Shown in pieces: positions 31,574 through 39,352 of a DNA stretch of 64,000 nucleotides. The notes beneath the pieces are model-generated. The model did not search any database. It was not told the origin of the DNA and saw only the letters and a list, made by a program, of their open reading frames with translations. The number at the start of each line of letters is the position of its first letter. Positions within the stretch are counted from its first letter, which is position 1. The stretch comes from an uncultured Methylopila sp. Its GTDB lineage: Bacteria > Pseudomonadota > Alphaproteobacteria > Rhizobiales > Methylopilaceae. The stretch is from assembly GCA_902168115.1 (NCBI GenBank), contig CABHPB010000124.1, positions 1 to 64,000 of the forward strand, in the 5' to 3' direction. Position numbers and translations under genes: made by a program.

Positions 31574-32431
31574 ATGACAAGCATTTCTCATCATAGGGGC
31601 GGATCGGCGCTGGCGATCGTCGCCGGAACGGCGCTGCTGGCGTCGGCCTTCGTCACGGCGCCCGCGGCGGCGCAGACGTCGGATCTGGTGAACCGGGCCA
31701 CGCTGCGGGTCTGCGCGGATCCCGCCGACATGCCGCTGTCGAGCGAGAAGGGTGAGGGCTTCGAGAACAAGATCGCCGAGCTTCTTGCGAAGGATCTCGG
31801 CGTTCCACTGGCCTACACCTGGTTTCCCGACGCCACGGGCTTCTACCGCATGACGCTCGGCATCAAGCGCTGCGACGTGAAGCTCGGCGTGCCGCAAGGC
31901 GCCGACCCCTTCCTCAACACCAACGCCTTCATGCGCTCGACCGCCGTGCTGATGGTCAAGAAGGGCAGTCCACTCGAGGGCGTCGACACGCTGTCCGACG
32001 AGAAGCTCAAGGGCAAGAAGATCGGCGTCGTCGCCGGCACGCCGCCGGCGAGCCATCTGCTCAAGAACGGCCTCATGCCGCAGGCGAAGCCGTACAGCCT
32101 GACGGTCGACCGCCGCTACTTCTCGCCCGTCGAGGAAATGATCGGCGACATCCAGTCCGGCGCCGTCGACGCCGGCGTCTTCTGGGGCCCGATCGCGGGT
32201 TACTTCGCCAAGAAGGCCGGCGACATCGTCAGCACGCCGCTGGTGAAGGAGAAGGGCAGCCCGTCCCTGATCTATCGCTATACGTTCGGCGTCCGGCCGG
32301 GCGAAGACAACTGGAAGCATCGCCTGAACGACTTCATCGCGAAGAACCAGAGCGACATCAACAAGATCCTCAACGACTACAACGTCCCGCTCGTGGATGA
32401 GCAGGACAAGCCGATCGCGGTGAGTCAGTGA
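31574..32431 (+). CDS. xoxJ: XoxJ-like periplasmic binding protein
   Basis: A 285-residue exported protein of the quinoprotein-dehydrogenase-associated solute-binding family (MxaJ/XoxJ). The signal peptide ends at about residue 34 (APAAAQ). Diagnostic stretches are LRVCADPADMPLSSEKGEGFENKIAELLAKDLG, TWFPDATGFYRMTLGIKRCDVKLG and the GSPSLIYRYTFGVRPGE region. XoxJ is thought to help activate XoxF or assemble it with its cytochrome. Its stop overlaps the next gene's GTG start (GTGA). The xoxG gene usually found between xoxF and xoxJ is missing here. Confidence 0.9.
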   Translation: MTSISHHRGGSALAIVAGTALLASAFVTAPAAAQTSDLVNRATLRVCADPADMPLSSEKGEGFENKIAELLAKDLGVPLAYTWFPDATGFYRMTLGIKRCDVKLGVPQGADPFLNTNAFMRSTAVLMVKKGSPLEGVDTLSDEKLKGKKIGVVAGTPPASHLLKNGLMPQAKPYSLTVDRRYFSPVEEMIGDIQSGAVDAGVFWGPIAGYFAKKAGDIVSTPLVKEKGSPSLIYRYTFGVRPGEDNWKHRLNDFIAKNQSDINKILNDYNVPLVDEQDKPIAVSQ

Positions 32432-33018
32432 CGAGCCTGCGCGGCCGGCTGGCGGGCGCGCTGCTAGCCGTCTGGCTCCCGGCGACGGCTCAGGCGCAAG
32501 AGCCTGTCTCCGGCGGCGCGCCGCCGCCGGAGCCTTCCGGCTACAAGATGGACGAGTATCGCTCGCCAACGCCTGCGACGCTCAAAGGCGCGCGGGTCGT
32601 GGACACTCGCGCCGCCGAGACGCTGTGGCGCGACAAGAGCGCGGTGTTCGTCGACACCATGCCGCGCGACGCCAGGCCGGCCAACTTGCCCCCGGGCACC
32701 GTCTGGCGTGACCGCCCGCGCGATCACATCCCAGGAAGCGCCTGGCTCGCGAATGTCGGATATGGCGGCATCAGCGCGGAGATGACCGGCTACTTCCGTG
32801 ACGGCCTCGTCGCGCTCAGCGGCGGCGACACAGCGAAGCCGCTGGTGTTTTACTGCCGCGCCGACTGCTGGATGTCCTGGAACGCCGCGAAACGCGCCAT
32901 GGAGTGGGGTTACACCACCGTCATCTGGTTTCCGGAAGGGACGGATGGCTGGGCCCAGGCCGGATTGCCGCTCGAGGCCGCGAAACCATACCAGCGCGCG
33001 GCGGCGCCCTCGCAGTAA
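32428..33018 (+). CDS. PQQ-dependent catabolism-associated CXXCW-type rhodanese-like protein
   Basis: A 196-residue exported protein starting at GTG 32428, overlapping the xoxJ stop by 4 bp. The signal peptide ends at about residue 24 (ATAQAQ). A rhodanese-like domain carries the motif FYCRADCWMSWNAAKRAMEWGY with Cys143 and Cys147 before Trp. The family co-occurs with PQQ alcohol dehydrogenases and the ABC transporter/beta-propeller set seen on the opposite strand; a redox or cofactor-related role has been proposed. It is convergent with the Bug-type gene 10 bp away. Confidence 0.88.
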   Translation: MTSLRGRLAGALLAVWLPATAQAQEPVSGGAPPPEPSGYKMDEYRSPTPATLKGARVVDTRAAETLWRDKSAVFVDTMPRDARPANLPPGTVWRDRPRDHIPGSAWLANVGYGGISAEMTGYFRDGLVALSGGDTAKPLVFYCRADCWMSWNAAKRAMEWGYTTVIWFPEGTDGWAQAGLPLEAAKPYQRAAAPSQ

Positions 33019-33027
33019 CGCTGCGGG

Positions 33028-34014
33028 TCAGATCGCGCCGGCTTCCTTGAGAAGCGCGCCGACGCGCAGGCGCTCGGCGGCCAGGAAAGTCTGGAAGGCG
33101 TCGGCCGGCTGAAACAGGTCGACCCAGCGCCGTTGCTTCATGAGTTCGATCCAGCCGGGGGTCCTCACCACGCGGGCGACCGCCTCACCGTAGCGGTCGA
33201 TGAGCGCGCGGCCGACGGCGTCCCGGCTCACGACGCCCCGCCAGTTGAGATGAACGACGTCGAGCCCGCTTTCCTTCAGCGTCGGGACGTCGAGGCCCTC
33301 GGCCCGCTCGGGCGAGGCGAGGGCGAGGGCGCGCAGCGTGCCGCCCTTGAGCTGCGCGACGAATTCGATCAGGGCGCCCGTCGCGATCGTCGTCTTGCCC
33401 TGCAGGGCGGCGTTGGAGGCCTCGGCCGACGTCGAGTATCCGCGATAGTCCAGCCGCCGCATGTCGCCCCCGGCCGCCTTGACGACGCGCAGCGCGAGCT
33501 GGTGGTCCGCGCTGCCCTTGCCGCGACCGGTCCAGGAGATCGATCCGGCGTCCTTGCGGATCGCCTCCAGCAGGTCGTCGAGGCTGCGCAGCTTGGAATC
33601 GGCCCGCACCACCAGCGGCAGGTGCTCGCCGAGGACGCGGCAGAGCGGGTGACTGCGGTCCAGCATGTCGCCGACGCCCGCGACCTGCAGTCCGCCGATC
33701 GTGGAGAGGCCGACCACCATCATGGCGGCGCGCGGCCGCTTGCCGGCGAGGAAGCTGTCGAGCGCGTCCTGGTCGCGCGGCACGTTGATCGGCATCGCCC
33801 GCGGCGTCAGCTTCGTCAGAGCTAGGCCTTCGGCGATCGCGCGGGCGAGCTGGTCCTGGCCGTCGCCCGGCGGACCGCCCGCCAGCACCTCAAGACCCGC
33901 CAGCTGGGCGCGGGTCGGCTCGGCCGACACGGCGAGCGCGGCGACTGCGCCAAGAGCGCCGAGGCCGCTCACGACCTCGCGCCGCGCCGGTCCGCCGCGC
34001 GAGGCCGCGGTCAT
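33028..34014 (-). CDS. Orphan tripartite tricarboxylate-type (Bug/TctC) binding protein
   Basis: A 328-residue periplasmic-binding protein of the TctC/Bug family. An arginine pair (ARREVVSGLGALGAVAALAVSAEP) in the signal suggests possible Tat export. The family-typical WTGRGKGSADHQLALRVVKAAG and TLKESGLDVVHLNWRGVV segments are present. No TctA/TctB membrane partners are nearby. It is the last gene of the six-gene unit led by the ABC binding protein at 39051 and overlaps the proline-rich protein gene by 4 bp. It may deliver a ligand to another carrier or act as a sensor; the ligand is unknown. Confidence 0.85.
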   Translation of the reverse strand: MTAASRGGPARREVVSGLGALGAVAALAVSAEPTRAQLAGLEVLAGGPPGDGQDQLARAIAEGLALTKLTPRAMPINVPRDQDALDSFLAGKRPRAAMMVVGLSTIGGLQVAGVGDMLDRSHPLCRVLGEHLPLVVRADSKLRSLDDLLEAIRKDAGSISWTGRGKGSADHQLALRVVKAAGGDMRRLDYRGYSTSAEASNAALQGKTTIATGALIEFVAQLKGGTLRALALASPERAEGLDVPTLKESGLDVVHLNWRGVVSRDAVGRALIDRYGEAVARVVRTPGWIELMKQRRWVDLFQPADAFQTFLAAERLRVGALLKEAGAI

Positions 34015-34889
34015 TGCGTCTGTTTCAGATTGGCCTGGATCTCGCGCCCGAGATCGAAAGCGCGCTGCTCGAGGATCACGGGCGTCTCGCAGACATAGGT
34101 CAGGCTCTGCGAGCGCTCCTCATAGATCCGCGTGTCCCAGTTCAGCTGCTCCTGCTCCTTGAGCGCTTCCGGCGAGTTCTGGGTCGCCATGTCCTGCGGC
34201 TGCTCCGCGAGACGGACGCTCTCGGACTTGATCCGCTCGGAGAGGTCGCGCTGCTTGCGCGAATAGCGCGCGATGCCGGCCATGATCTGCGAGCGCTGGG
34301 AATTGAGCTCGTCGAACACGCCGGCGAAGGTCAGCGTCAGTCGCTCGTCCGCCTTGTCGCCGGCCTCCTTCGCGAACTTGGCGATCGCCTCCTTCGCGTC
34401 CTCCATCTTTGTCCGGCGCGCGACCAGGAGGTCGACCAGATCGTCGACCTGACGGTCGTCGCGCCATTTCTTCATGGCGTTCTCCAGCGGCGGGCCGCCC
34501 CACATCTGGCCGTAGGTCATGGTCGGCACCTTGACCTGGACGCAGGGCCAGTCCGGATCCTGCACAGCGGCCTTCTGGCCCGGCTGCGGGGCCTTCGGCG
34601 TGTCGCGGGACGGCAGCGGCGTCTTCGGCCCGTCGCCCGCGCTTGCGCCCGGCTGCGGCGCGCGAGGCGTGTCGCGCGGAGGAAGCGGCGTCTTCGGTCC
34701 GGGCTGGGAGGCAGGCGCCTGCGCGCCTGCTCCGGAGGAGGGCCCGGGCGGCGTCGGCGCCAGCACCGGCGTGTCGGGGCTCAGGCCGCCCTGGCCTGCC
34801 GCGCCGCCCTGGGCGGCTGCGAGCGAAACGCCCGACAGCAGCGTCGCGACGACGAGGCTGAAGCGGAGCGGTTGCGAACGGATCGTCAT
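34011..34889 (-). CDS. Exported proline-rich protein of unknown function
   Basis: About 292 residues from ATG 34889. A signal peptide (VVATLLSGVSLAAAQ) is followed by a Pro/Gly/Ala-rich region at about 27-105. That region has two near-copies of GPKTPLPPRDTPRAPQPG; the second reads GPKTPLPSRDTPKAPQPG. The C-terminal 180 residues are largely helical and charged, with cysteines in WPCVQVKV and YVCETPV that could form a disulfide. No domain was recognised. It follows the permease gene by 86 bp and is a candidate accessory protein of that ABC system, in the position where lut-type clusters carry exported proteins. Confidence 0.75.
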   Translation of the reverse strand: MTIRSQPLRFSLVVATLLSGVSLAAAQGGAAGQGGLSPDTPVLAPTPPGPSSGAGAQAPASQPGPKTPLPPRDTPRAPQPGASAGDGPKTPLPSRDTPKAPQPGQKAAVQDPDWPCVQVKVPTMTYGQMWGGPPLENAMKKWRDDRQVDDLVDLLVARRTKMEDAKEAIAKFAKEAGDKADERLTLTFAGVFDELNSQRSQIMAGIARYSRKQRDLSERIKSESVRLAEQPQDMATQNSPEALKEQEQLNWDTRIYEERSQSLTYVCETPVILEQRAFDLGREIQANLKQTQ

Positions 34890-34975
34890 GCCAGAACGAA
34901 CTCCCGGACTGTCGCGGCTTTTCCGGAAAAGGCCGGAGCCGTCTGTTCTTCCGACGCCCGCATCTCCTGCGCGCG

Positions 34976-35839
34976 TCACTTCGCTGCGTCGGGCCCGCCG
35001 CGGCGTGCGGTCAGGCCCGTCGACGGATCGTAGGCCAGAACGGCCGCGGTCAGGAAGACCGCCGAGCAGCCCGCGACCACAGCCAGCGCGGTCCACTCCA
35101 GCTGGCCGTAGAGCGCGAAGCGGATAAGCTCGACCGCATGCGTGAACGGGTTGTAGGTGCAGATGAAATAGAGCAGTTCGCTCGACTGCTGCACCCGCCA
35201 GAGCGGGTAGAGCGCAGACGAGGCGAAGAACATCGGGAAGATCACGAAGTTCATCACGCTCGCGAAGTTCTCGAGCTGCTTGAACACCGAGGACATCGCA
35301 AGGCCCATCGCGCCGAGCATGAAGCCCGTGAGGATCAGCGCAGGCAGGACGTAGAGATAGCCCATCGGATCGTCGGGCCGCACGTCCCAGAAATAGGCGA
35401 CGAGCAGGAATGCGTAGACCTGCAGCAGCGAGACCGCGATGCCGGCGACGAGTTTCGACACCAGCAGGAACCAGCGCGGGTACGGGCTGACGAGCAGGAT
35501 CCGCATGGCGCCGACCTCGCGGTCGTAGACCATGGACAGCGAGGACTGCAGCCCGTTGAAGAGCTGGATCATCGCCATCAGGCCGGGCGCGATATAGACC
35601 TCGTAGAGGATGTAGGTCTCGTAGGGCGGGATGATCGAGACGCCGAGCGTCGCGCGAAACCCCGCCGCGAAGATGAACAGCCACACGAGCGGCCGCACCA
35701 GCGCCGACAGGAAGCGGCCGCGCTGGTGCAGGAAGCGCAGGCTCTCGCGCCACACGATGCCGCCGAGGCAGACGAGATAGCCCGAAGCGCTCACGCCGCG
35801 ATGCGGACGGAGCGGGGCGTCGGCGACGACGGCGCTCAT
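34976..35839 (-). CDS. ABC-2 type permease, PQQ-alcohol-dehydrogenase-associated
   Basis: About 287 residues from ATG 35839, overlapping the ATPase stop by 4 bp. Six membrane segments are recognisable (for example LVRPLVWLFIFAAGF, LVAGIAVSLLQVYAFLLVAYFW, VLPALILTGFMLGAMGLAM, VMNFVIFPMFFASSALYPLW). It contains the ABC-2 permease pattern with the MVYDREVGAMRILLVSPYP coupling segment. With the ATPase, binding protein and beta-propeller it forms the set known from PQQ-dependent alcohol oxidation loci and from the lanthanide uptake (lut) cluster of M. extorquens. Transport direction and substrate are inferred, not shown. Confidence 0.88.
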   Translation of the reverse strand: MSAVVADAPLRPHRGVSASGYLVCLGGIVWRESLRFLHQRGRFLSALVRPLVWLFIFAAGFRATLGVSIIPPYETYILYEVYIAPGLMAMIQLFNGLQSSLSMVYDREVGAMRILLVSPYPRWFLLVSKLVAGIAVSLLQVYAFLLVAYFWDVRPDDPMGYLYVLPALILTGFMLGAMGLAMSSVFKQLENFASVMNFVIFPMFFASSALYPLWRVQQSSELLYFICTYNPFTHAVELIRFALYGQLEWTALAVVAGCSAVFLTAAVLAYDPSTGLTARRGGPDAAK

Positions 35840-36606
35840 GCGGAAGCCTTTCGCGGTTTCTGCGTCTCGCCCACGATGGACATGAAGGCGGCGCCGACGT
35901 CGTCGGTCTTGGCGCGCGCGCAGAGCTCCTGCGGCGTTCCCTTGGCCATCACCTTGCCCTGATGCAGCACGACGACGCGGTCGGCGACGGCGATCTCGTC
36001 GGTGAGGTGCGTCGCCCAAAGAACGCCGATCCCGTCCTGCTGGATGAGCCGCCTGACCTCTTCGAGCAGGGTTCGCCGCGAGCCGATGTCGAGCCCGGTG
36101 GTGGGCTCGTCGAGCAGCAGCAGGCGCGGGCCGTGGAGGAGGGCGCGGGCGATCTCGACGCGGCGCATCTGGCCGCCTGACAGCGCACGGACCTTGTCCT
36201 TGGCCCGCTCGACGAGATTGACGCGGGTCAGAGCAGCTTCCGCCCGCTGTTTCGCCTCGCCGCGCCCGATGCCGTGCAGGGCGGCGTGATAGAGCAGGTT
36301 CTGCTGAACGGTAAGCTCGAGGTCGAGCGTGCGCGCCTGGAACACCACGCCAAGCTGCGACAGCGCCGTGGCGGGCGTTCGCCGCACATCGGCGCCAAGC
36401 ACCCGGATCGAGCCGGATCGGTTGTTGTAGAGGCGGGTGATCAGGGAGAACAGCGTGGTCTTGCCCGCGCCGTTCTGGCCGACGAGGGCCGTGAAGGCAC
36501 CGGCCGGCGCCTCCAGCGAGACGTCGTCGAGCGCCTTTTTCGACCCAAAGGCGTGCGTGACGCCTTCGACGCTCAGCGCCGCCGTCGCGGGCGTGCTCTC
36601 CGTCAC
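35836..36606 (-). CDS. ABC transporter ATPase, PQQ-alcohol-dehydrogenase-associated
   Basis: A 256-residue ATPase with Walker A GQNGAGKTT, signature LSGGQMRRVEIARAL, Walker B LLLLDEPTTGLD and switch histidine in WATHLTD. It resembles the DrrA/CcmA-like ATPases paired with ABC-2 permeases. It lies between the beta-propeller gene (88-bp gap) and the permease (4-bp overlap). By composition, the cluster matches LutE/LutF-type lanthanide transport genes, though earlier annotation of the family is alcohol transport. Confidence 0.92.
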   Translation of the reverse strand: MTESTPATAALSVEGVTHAFGSKKALDDVSLEAPAGAFTALVGQNGAGKTTLFSLITRLYNNRSGSIRVLGADVRRTPATALSQLGVVFQARTLDLELTVQQNLLYHAALHGIGRGEAKQRAEAALTRVNLVERAKDKVRALSGGQMRRVEIARALLHGPRLLLLDEPTTGLDIGSRRTLLEEVRRLIQQDGIGVLWATHLTDEIAVADRVVVLHQGKVMAKGTPQELCARAKTDDVGAAFMSIVGETQKPRKASA

Positions 36607-36694
36607 TTCGCCGTCGCCGTCATGATGCGGCGCTCCCTTCGCGCTCTTCCTGTTCGGCGCGTGATGTAACGCATTCCGGGGCGCAGTCGAGCGC

Positions 36695-37687
36695 TCAGGG
36701 AACCGCCACGACGCCCCAGGGGCCGCGGCCGACGGCGACCGACTTGGTCACCTTCATGCTCTCGACGTCGATGATCGAGACGTCGTTGGAGTTGCCGTTG
36801 GTGGTGTAGAGCGTCTTTTCGTCCGGCGAGAACGCCATCTGCCAGACGCGCTGGCCGACCAGCAGGTACTTCTTGACCTCGAAGGTCTTGACGTCGACCA
36901 CGGCGACCCGGTTCGCCGGCCCGAGCGCGACGAAGGCTGTCGAGCCGTCCTTGCTGATGCGGATGCCGACCGGCTGGATCGCCTCGGCGTTCACGCCCGG
37001 GATCTCGAAGTTCAGCTTCTTGACCACCTCGTGCTTGGCGTTCTCGATGATCGAGACGGTGCCGCCGACCTCGGCGGAGACCCATGTGAATTTGCCGTCC
37101 GGCGTGAACTGGGCGACGCGCGGGCGGGTGTCGACCAGCACGTTCTCGACGATCTGCTTGGTCGAGGTGTCGATGAAGTGCGCCATGCTGGTTGTCTCGG
37201 AGGTGTTGACCAGCACCTTGCCGTCCGGGCTGATGCCCATGCCTTCCGGCTCCACGCCGACCGGGATCTCGCCGAGCACCTGGCCTGACTGGGTGTCGAC
37301 GATCGTGACCAGGGCGTCGTCTTCGTTCGCGATGTAGAGCGGGTTGCCCGAGGGGTGAAGCACGAACAGCTCGGGGTCCGGGCCCGAGGGAAGCGTCTTG
37401 ATCAGCTTGTAGTCGTTCGGATCGTAGACCTCGACGCGGTTGTCGTCGCTGGCGCAGACGTAAATGAGCTTGTTGTCCGGGCTGGCGATGAGGCCGCGGG
37501 GCCGGCGTCCGGTCTTCACCGTCGCGAGCACCTTCAGGCTCTCGCTGTCGAGCACGGTCATGTTGTGATCGCGCTCGTTGGTGACGAAGATCTTGCCGGC
37601 CTCGGCGGGCGCGGTCGCGGCGAGCAGCCCCGCGAGGGACGCGCCGGCGAGGGCGAGCGCCATGGTCGGGCGGAGAGCGTTGGGCAT
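36695..37687 (-). CDS. PQQ-dependent catabolism-associated beta-propeller protein (YVTN)
   Basis: A 330-residue exported propeller. The signal peptide ends near residue 30 (APAEAGK). Seven-bladed YVTN-type repeats are evident: KIFVTNERDHNMTVLDSESLKVLATVKTG, LIYVCASDDNRVEVYD, PLYIANEDDALVTIVDTQSGQVLGEIPVG and TLYTTNGNSNDVSIIDVESMKVTKSVAVG. Such proteins accompany PQQ-alcohol dehydrogenase ABC clusters and lut-like clusters; the bound ligand is unknown. It sits between the binding protein and the ATPase genes. ATG 37687 gives the intact signal peptide. Confidence 0.9.
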   Translation of the reverse strand: MPNALRPTMALALAGASLAGLLAATAPAEAGKIFVTNERDHNMTVLDSESLKVLATVKTGRRPRGLIASPDNKLIYVCASDDNRVEVYDPNDYKLIKTLPSGPDPELFVLHPSGNPLYIANEDDALVTIVDTQSGQVLGEIPVGVEPEGMGISPDGKVLVNTSETTSMAHFIDTSTKQIVENVLVDTRPRVAQFTPDGKFTWVSAEVGGTVSIIENAKHEVVKKLNFEIPGVNAEAIQPVGIRISKDGSTAFVALGPANRVAVVDVKTFEVKKYLLVGQRVWQMAFSPDEKTLYTTNGNSNDVSIIDVESMKVTKSVAVGRGPWGVVAVP

Positions 37688-37749
37688 TCTGATGTCTCCC
37701 TGGCGCGCGGCTTCTTTTCCGGCCGCGTCTTGCTCTGTCTCTGCGCGCG

Positions 37750-39051
37750 TCACTGCGCGGGGAATTTGCACTGACTTTCCGGTTTGTCGAAGCCGATCGT
37801 GTCGAGCGGGTTCACCTGATGCAGGAAGCCTTCCTGCGGGGCGGCCGCGACGAGGGCTTCAGCCGACGTCAGTACGATCGGCTGCCTGAGCTGGTTGTCC
37901 CAGGGCCGGTACGAGAACGAGCCGCCCTTGAAGCCCGCGAGCTCGAAGGTCGGTCCGAAGATGAACTCGCGCAGCTTCGCGACGTCGTTGGTGCGGGTCC
38001 GCGCGGCGGCCTCGCCGACGGTGCGCATGGCGAGCCACATCTGGAAATCGAGGGCGCGCATGCCGCGCTTGGCCTGCCGGGCGAAGCGGTTCTGGATCTG
38101 CTCCGCGCCCCAGCCGGTGACGGTGACGCTCCAGGTCGTCGGCGTGAGGCCGGACGTGCCGACGGTCGGCCGCGGGTCCCAGCTGCGATAGCCGATCAGG
38201 GGTCCGAACTCGCCGAGCTCGTCCGCCAGCACGATGACGTCGTAGGATTTGCCCTGCGTGAAGACCGGGATGATGTCGTTGCCGCTCTCACGCGCGTCGG
38301 GGCCGAAGTTCCAGACACGCTCGTCGACGATCTTGCCGCCGAACTTCTTGGCGGAGCGCTTGACCGCCTCGGCGTAGAGCCGGTCGGCGTCGGTGCGGCC
38401 GGTGAGCAGCAGCCAGCTCCCCCAGCGCTTGGAGACGAGATACTGCGCCAGCGCGTCGGTGAGCATCGCGCGGCTCGGCGCGGTGTGCAGCACATTGGCG
38501 CGGCAATCCTTGCCCCGCAGGCTGTCGTCGGTGTCGCCGGCGTTGAACAGGATGACGTCCTTGCCCTTGGCGGCGTCGGCCATCTTGACCAGCTGATCCG
38601 GCGGCACGGCGAGCAGGATGAACTTCGCGCCGCTGTCGAGGATCTTCTGGAAGGCCGGCATCGGGTCCTCGCCGTGCGGCACGAGTTCGCGCGCGACGAG
38701 CTTGAAGTCCTGCTTCAGGAACCGGCCGGTGGTGTTGTTGTCCGTGACGCCCAGGTCCGCGCCGGCGATCCCGTCGTCGGCCGGCGGAATGGTCACGATG
38801 TTGTTCCACCACGGCGGGTCCGGCGGGAATTGCCGCAGCACGCCGAAGGCGAACTCCATCGGCGCAGGCGCGTTCTTCGGAGCCGGGCCGGGGGTCTTCG
38901 GCGCCTCGGGCGTGGGAGAGGGCGCTGCGCCCTCCGGCGCCGGGGCCTGGGCCGAGAGAACAAGGAGGGCTACGGCCGCCGCTGTGATCGAGCGGAGCGG
39001 GCCGAGTGATCGACCGCGTCGCCGACCTATCGTCCGAACATCGAATGGCAT
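37750..39051 (-). CDS. ABC substrate-binding protein, PQQ-alcohol-dehydrogenase system (LutA-like)
   Basis: About 433 residues from ATG 39051; a GTG at 39060 is also in frame. The N-terminal region has a signal (SITAAAVALLVLSAQAP), then a Pro/Ala-rich linker (APEGAAPSPTPEAPKTPGPAPKN), then a type-1 periplasmic-binding fold (FAFGVLRQFPPDPPWWNN, GKDVILFNAGDTDDSLRGKDCRANVLHTAPSRAMLTDAL). It belongs to the family found with PQQ alcohol dehydrogenases. In M. extorquens a related cluster is needed for lanthanide uptake. It leads the six-gene minus-strand unit ending at the Bug-type protein. Confidence 0.87.
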   Translation of the reverse strand: MPFDVRTIGRRRGRSLGPLRSITAAAVALLVLSAQAPAPEGAAPSPTPEAPKTPGPAPKNAPAPMEFAFGVLRQFPPDPPWWNNIVTIPPADDGIAGADLGVTDNNTTGRFLKQDFKLVARELVPHGEDPMPAFQKILDSGAKFILLAVPPDQLVKMADAAKGKDVILFNAGDTDDSLRGKDCRANVLHTAPSRAMLTDALAQYLVSKRWGSWLLLTGRTDADRLYAEAVKRSAKKFGGKIVDERVWNFGPDARESGNDIIPVFTQGKSYDVIVLADELGEFGPLIGYRSWDPRPTVGTSGLTPTTWSVTVTGWGAEQIQNRFARQAKRGMRALDFQMWLAMRTVGEAAARTRTNDVAKLREFIFGPTFELAGFKGGSFSYRPWDNQLRQPIVLTSAEALVAAAPQEGFLHQVNPLDTIGFDKPESQCKFPAQ

Positions 39052-39352
39052 CGTGGTCACGCGGCCCTGATCATGGGATTCGGCGGCGCTATCTAAGGCG
39101 CGCCCGCGGCCGCGACGAGTCCGACAATCTGCTCATGAACCGCGCCGGCCCAAGGAATTCTTCCTGACTATTCTGACGCGCAACTCACGACGGCTGAAGA
39201 CCGAAAGCAATGCATAAGAAATTAATAAGTTGTAATGATTGCTTGAGCGCGGCGTGAGCGATTGCAAATTGTTCCCGGATATGCGTGGTGGACTGAAATC
39301 GCGGTCGCTGCGTAAGCGAAAAAGACAAGAACGCGACGCGAGGGAGACAGGT
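39052..39352. promoter_or_regulatory. Divergent control region between two ABC transport operons
   Basis: 301 bp without a gene, markedly AT-rich in the middle (ATAAGAAATTAATAAGTTGTAATG around 39211-39237 region). It should hold promoters for the leftward LutA-like unit and the rightward ABC importer. AGGGAGACAG before 39353 is the ribosome-binding site for the latter. No operator was recognised. Confidence 0.45.

Noticed and set aside
29384-32569. Minus-strand open frame of 1061 codons opposite xoxF and xoxJ
   Set aside because: The plus strand encodes well-identified proteins with strong codon bias; the antisense frame is a by-product of that bias and has no domain pattern.
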